DNA of 64,000 nt from JANQPX01 sp965222015 (GTDB lineage: Bacteria > Pseudomonadota > Alphaproteobacteria > Geminicoccales > Geminicoccaceae). Shown piece after piece: positions 63,285 through 64,000 of the stretch. The stretch is from contig CBDCTL010000023.1 in the NCBI GenBank assembly GCA_965222015.1, forward strand, positions 868,001 through 932,000, written 5' to 3'. The notes beneath the pieces are model-generated. The model saw nothing but the letters and a program-made list of their open reading frames with translations. It was not told the DNA's origin and searched no databases. Each line of letters starts with the position of its first letter. Within the stretch, counting starts at the first letter, position 1. Position numbers and translations under genes: made by a program.

Positions 63285-64000
63285 ATGCGGAAAAAACACA
63301 GCAGTGATGACGTAAAGCGACGCGAAGGCAAGGAAGCGGTCAAGGACCGGCAAAGCCGGTGAAACGAATGACTTTCCCGTGGTCGGCATCGGTGCGTCGG
63401 CGGGCGGAGCCGCTCGCTATTTGGTCCGAGCGGGAGCCGGCGATCTTGGTGTCCTTCGAGGACGATGCGCCGGCGCGCAAGGCGGGATGGCTCGGAGCCC
63501 GCGGCCGAAGTGGAGGCGGCATCCACCGAGGACGAGAGTCTGGTCGGGCAGCTGCAATACGAGCTGATGGCGACGCGCGAGGATCTGCAGTCCACCAACG
63601 AGGAGCTGGAAACCTCGCGCGAGGATCTGCAGTCCCTGAACGAAGAGCTGACCACGGTCAACAACCAGCTCGACGACAAGGTGGACGAGCTGGAGGCGAC
63701 TAATAACGATCTGGTCAATGTCCTGAGCTACACCGACACCGCCACCCTGTTCCTGGACACTGAACTCTGCATCCGCCGCTTCGACCGCCTCGAGGTGCGC
63801 GACCCGGCGACCCGGCGACCCGGCGACCCGGCGACCCGGCGACCCGGGACTTCTACGTGTGATCGACAGCGATATCGGCCGGCCGATCAGCGACCTGGCG
63901 CCCAGAATGAACGATCCCTCGCTTCTCGACGACGCGCGAAACGTGCCGGCCAAGCTGCAGCCGAGCGAGGTCACGCTGCTCGATGACGACGACGGCGCCA
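63285..64000 (+). pseudogene. CheB/CheR-PAS fusion methyltransferase remnant (runs off window)
   Basis: Fragments of a large CheB-CheR-PAS protein in the right order: a basic leader from ATG 63285, DFPVVGIGASAGGA (start of CheB) near 63370, then directly the end of CheR (VSFEDDAPARKAG) and the coiled-coil linker LVGQLQYELMATREDLQSTN with LQSLNEELTTVNNQLDDKVD, then IATLFLDTELCIRRF-like PAS, then DSDIGRPISDLAPRMND. Most of CheB and CheR has been deleted, and several frame changes occur, one inside the 8-bp repeats at 63801. Not functional as it stands. Confidence 0.75.
63801..63848. repeat. 8-bp tandem microsatellite
   Basis: GACCCGGC is repeated five times (63801-63840) and followed by an imperfect sixth copy. 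Each unit changes the reading frame, so gain or loss would shift the PAS part of the CheB/CheR remnant in and out of frame. Confidence 0.9.

Overview
The window is about 64 kb of high-GC chromosomal DNA from an alphaproteobacterium. The split b/b' ATP synthase stalk genes, the PhyR/NepR pair with GGAAC-N16-CGTT promoters, and the TAXI-type TRAP transporter with fused membrane subunits all point that way. A Rhodospirillales- or Geminicoccales-like lineage is plausible, but the sequence does not fix the genus. There are no rRNA or tRNA genes and no prophage. Two insertion sequences are present (a decayed IS1182-type and an IS4-type), plus a family of three palindromic intergenic repeats.

Layout. 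0-9 kb: infC, an M24B aminopeptidase, a sulfite-oxidase-like protein, an FAH-family enzyme, a Rieske oxygenase with a small partner, and a Sel1 lipoprotein. 8.4-11.2 kb: the Fo operon atpI-B-E-F'-F with a recognisable promoter. 11.2-23 kb: accessory DNA with a GST, the dead IS1182 element, a GFA protein, an SDR, a frameshifted LysR gene, an FAD oxidoreductase/aldehyde dehydrogenase/sodium symporter cluster, and the IS4 element. 23-36 kb: an Rrf2 regulator, coaBC, a GH144-like glycosidase, a PLP enzyme, a phospholipase D protein, the TRAP transporter pair and a GMC oxidoreductase. 36.5-42.4 kb: a signalling locus in which a periplasmic binding protein is translationally coupled to a sensor kinase, a response regulator and a receiver-kinase hybrid, with another receiver gene divergent. 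42.7-46.5 kb: a two-subunit sulfopyruvate-decarboxylase-like enzyme, a ComC/Ldh2-family dehydrogenase and a WecB-type glycosyltransferase.

47-63 kb is the most coherent part. It encodes mostly envelope and stress proteins: a DUF3618/holin-like operon led by a 24-residue peptide, AsmA, BrkB, DUF1206, PAP2, AI-2E-type permease, BON-MscS channel, superoxide dismutase, host-attachment protein and Ca/Na exchanger. It ends at NepR and PhyR, the core switch of the alphaproteobacterial general stress response. Reading the intergenic DNA shows eight EcfG-type promoters (six exact, two with one mismatch) in front of these genes, including nepR itself. This looks like a general-stress-response island with its own regulators at one end. 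No ecfG gene is visible, so the sigma factor must be elsewhere.

Several genes are broken by small events: one-base deletions in the LysR gene and in a second GFA gene, a 61-bp tandem duplication in brkB, and an 8-bp microsatellite in a decayed CheB/CheR-type gene. These may be real or may be assembly errors.
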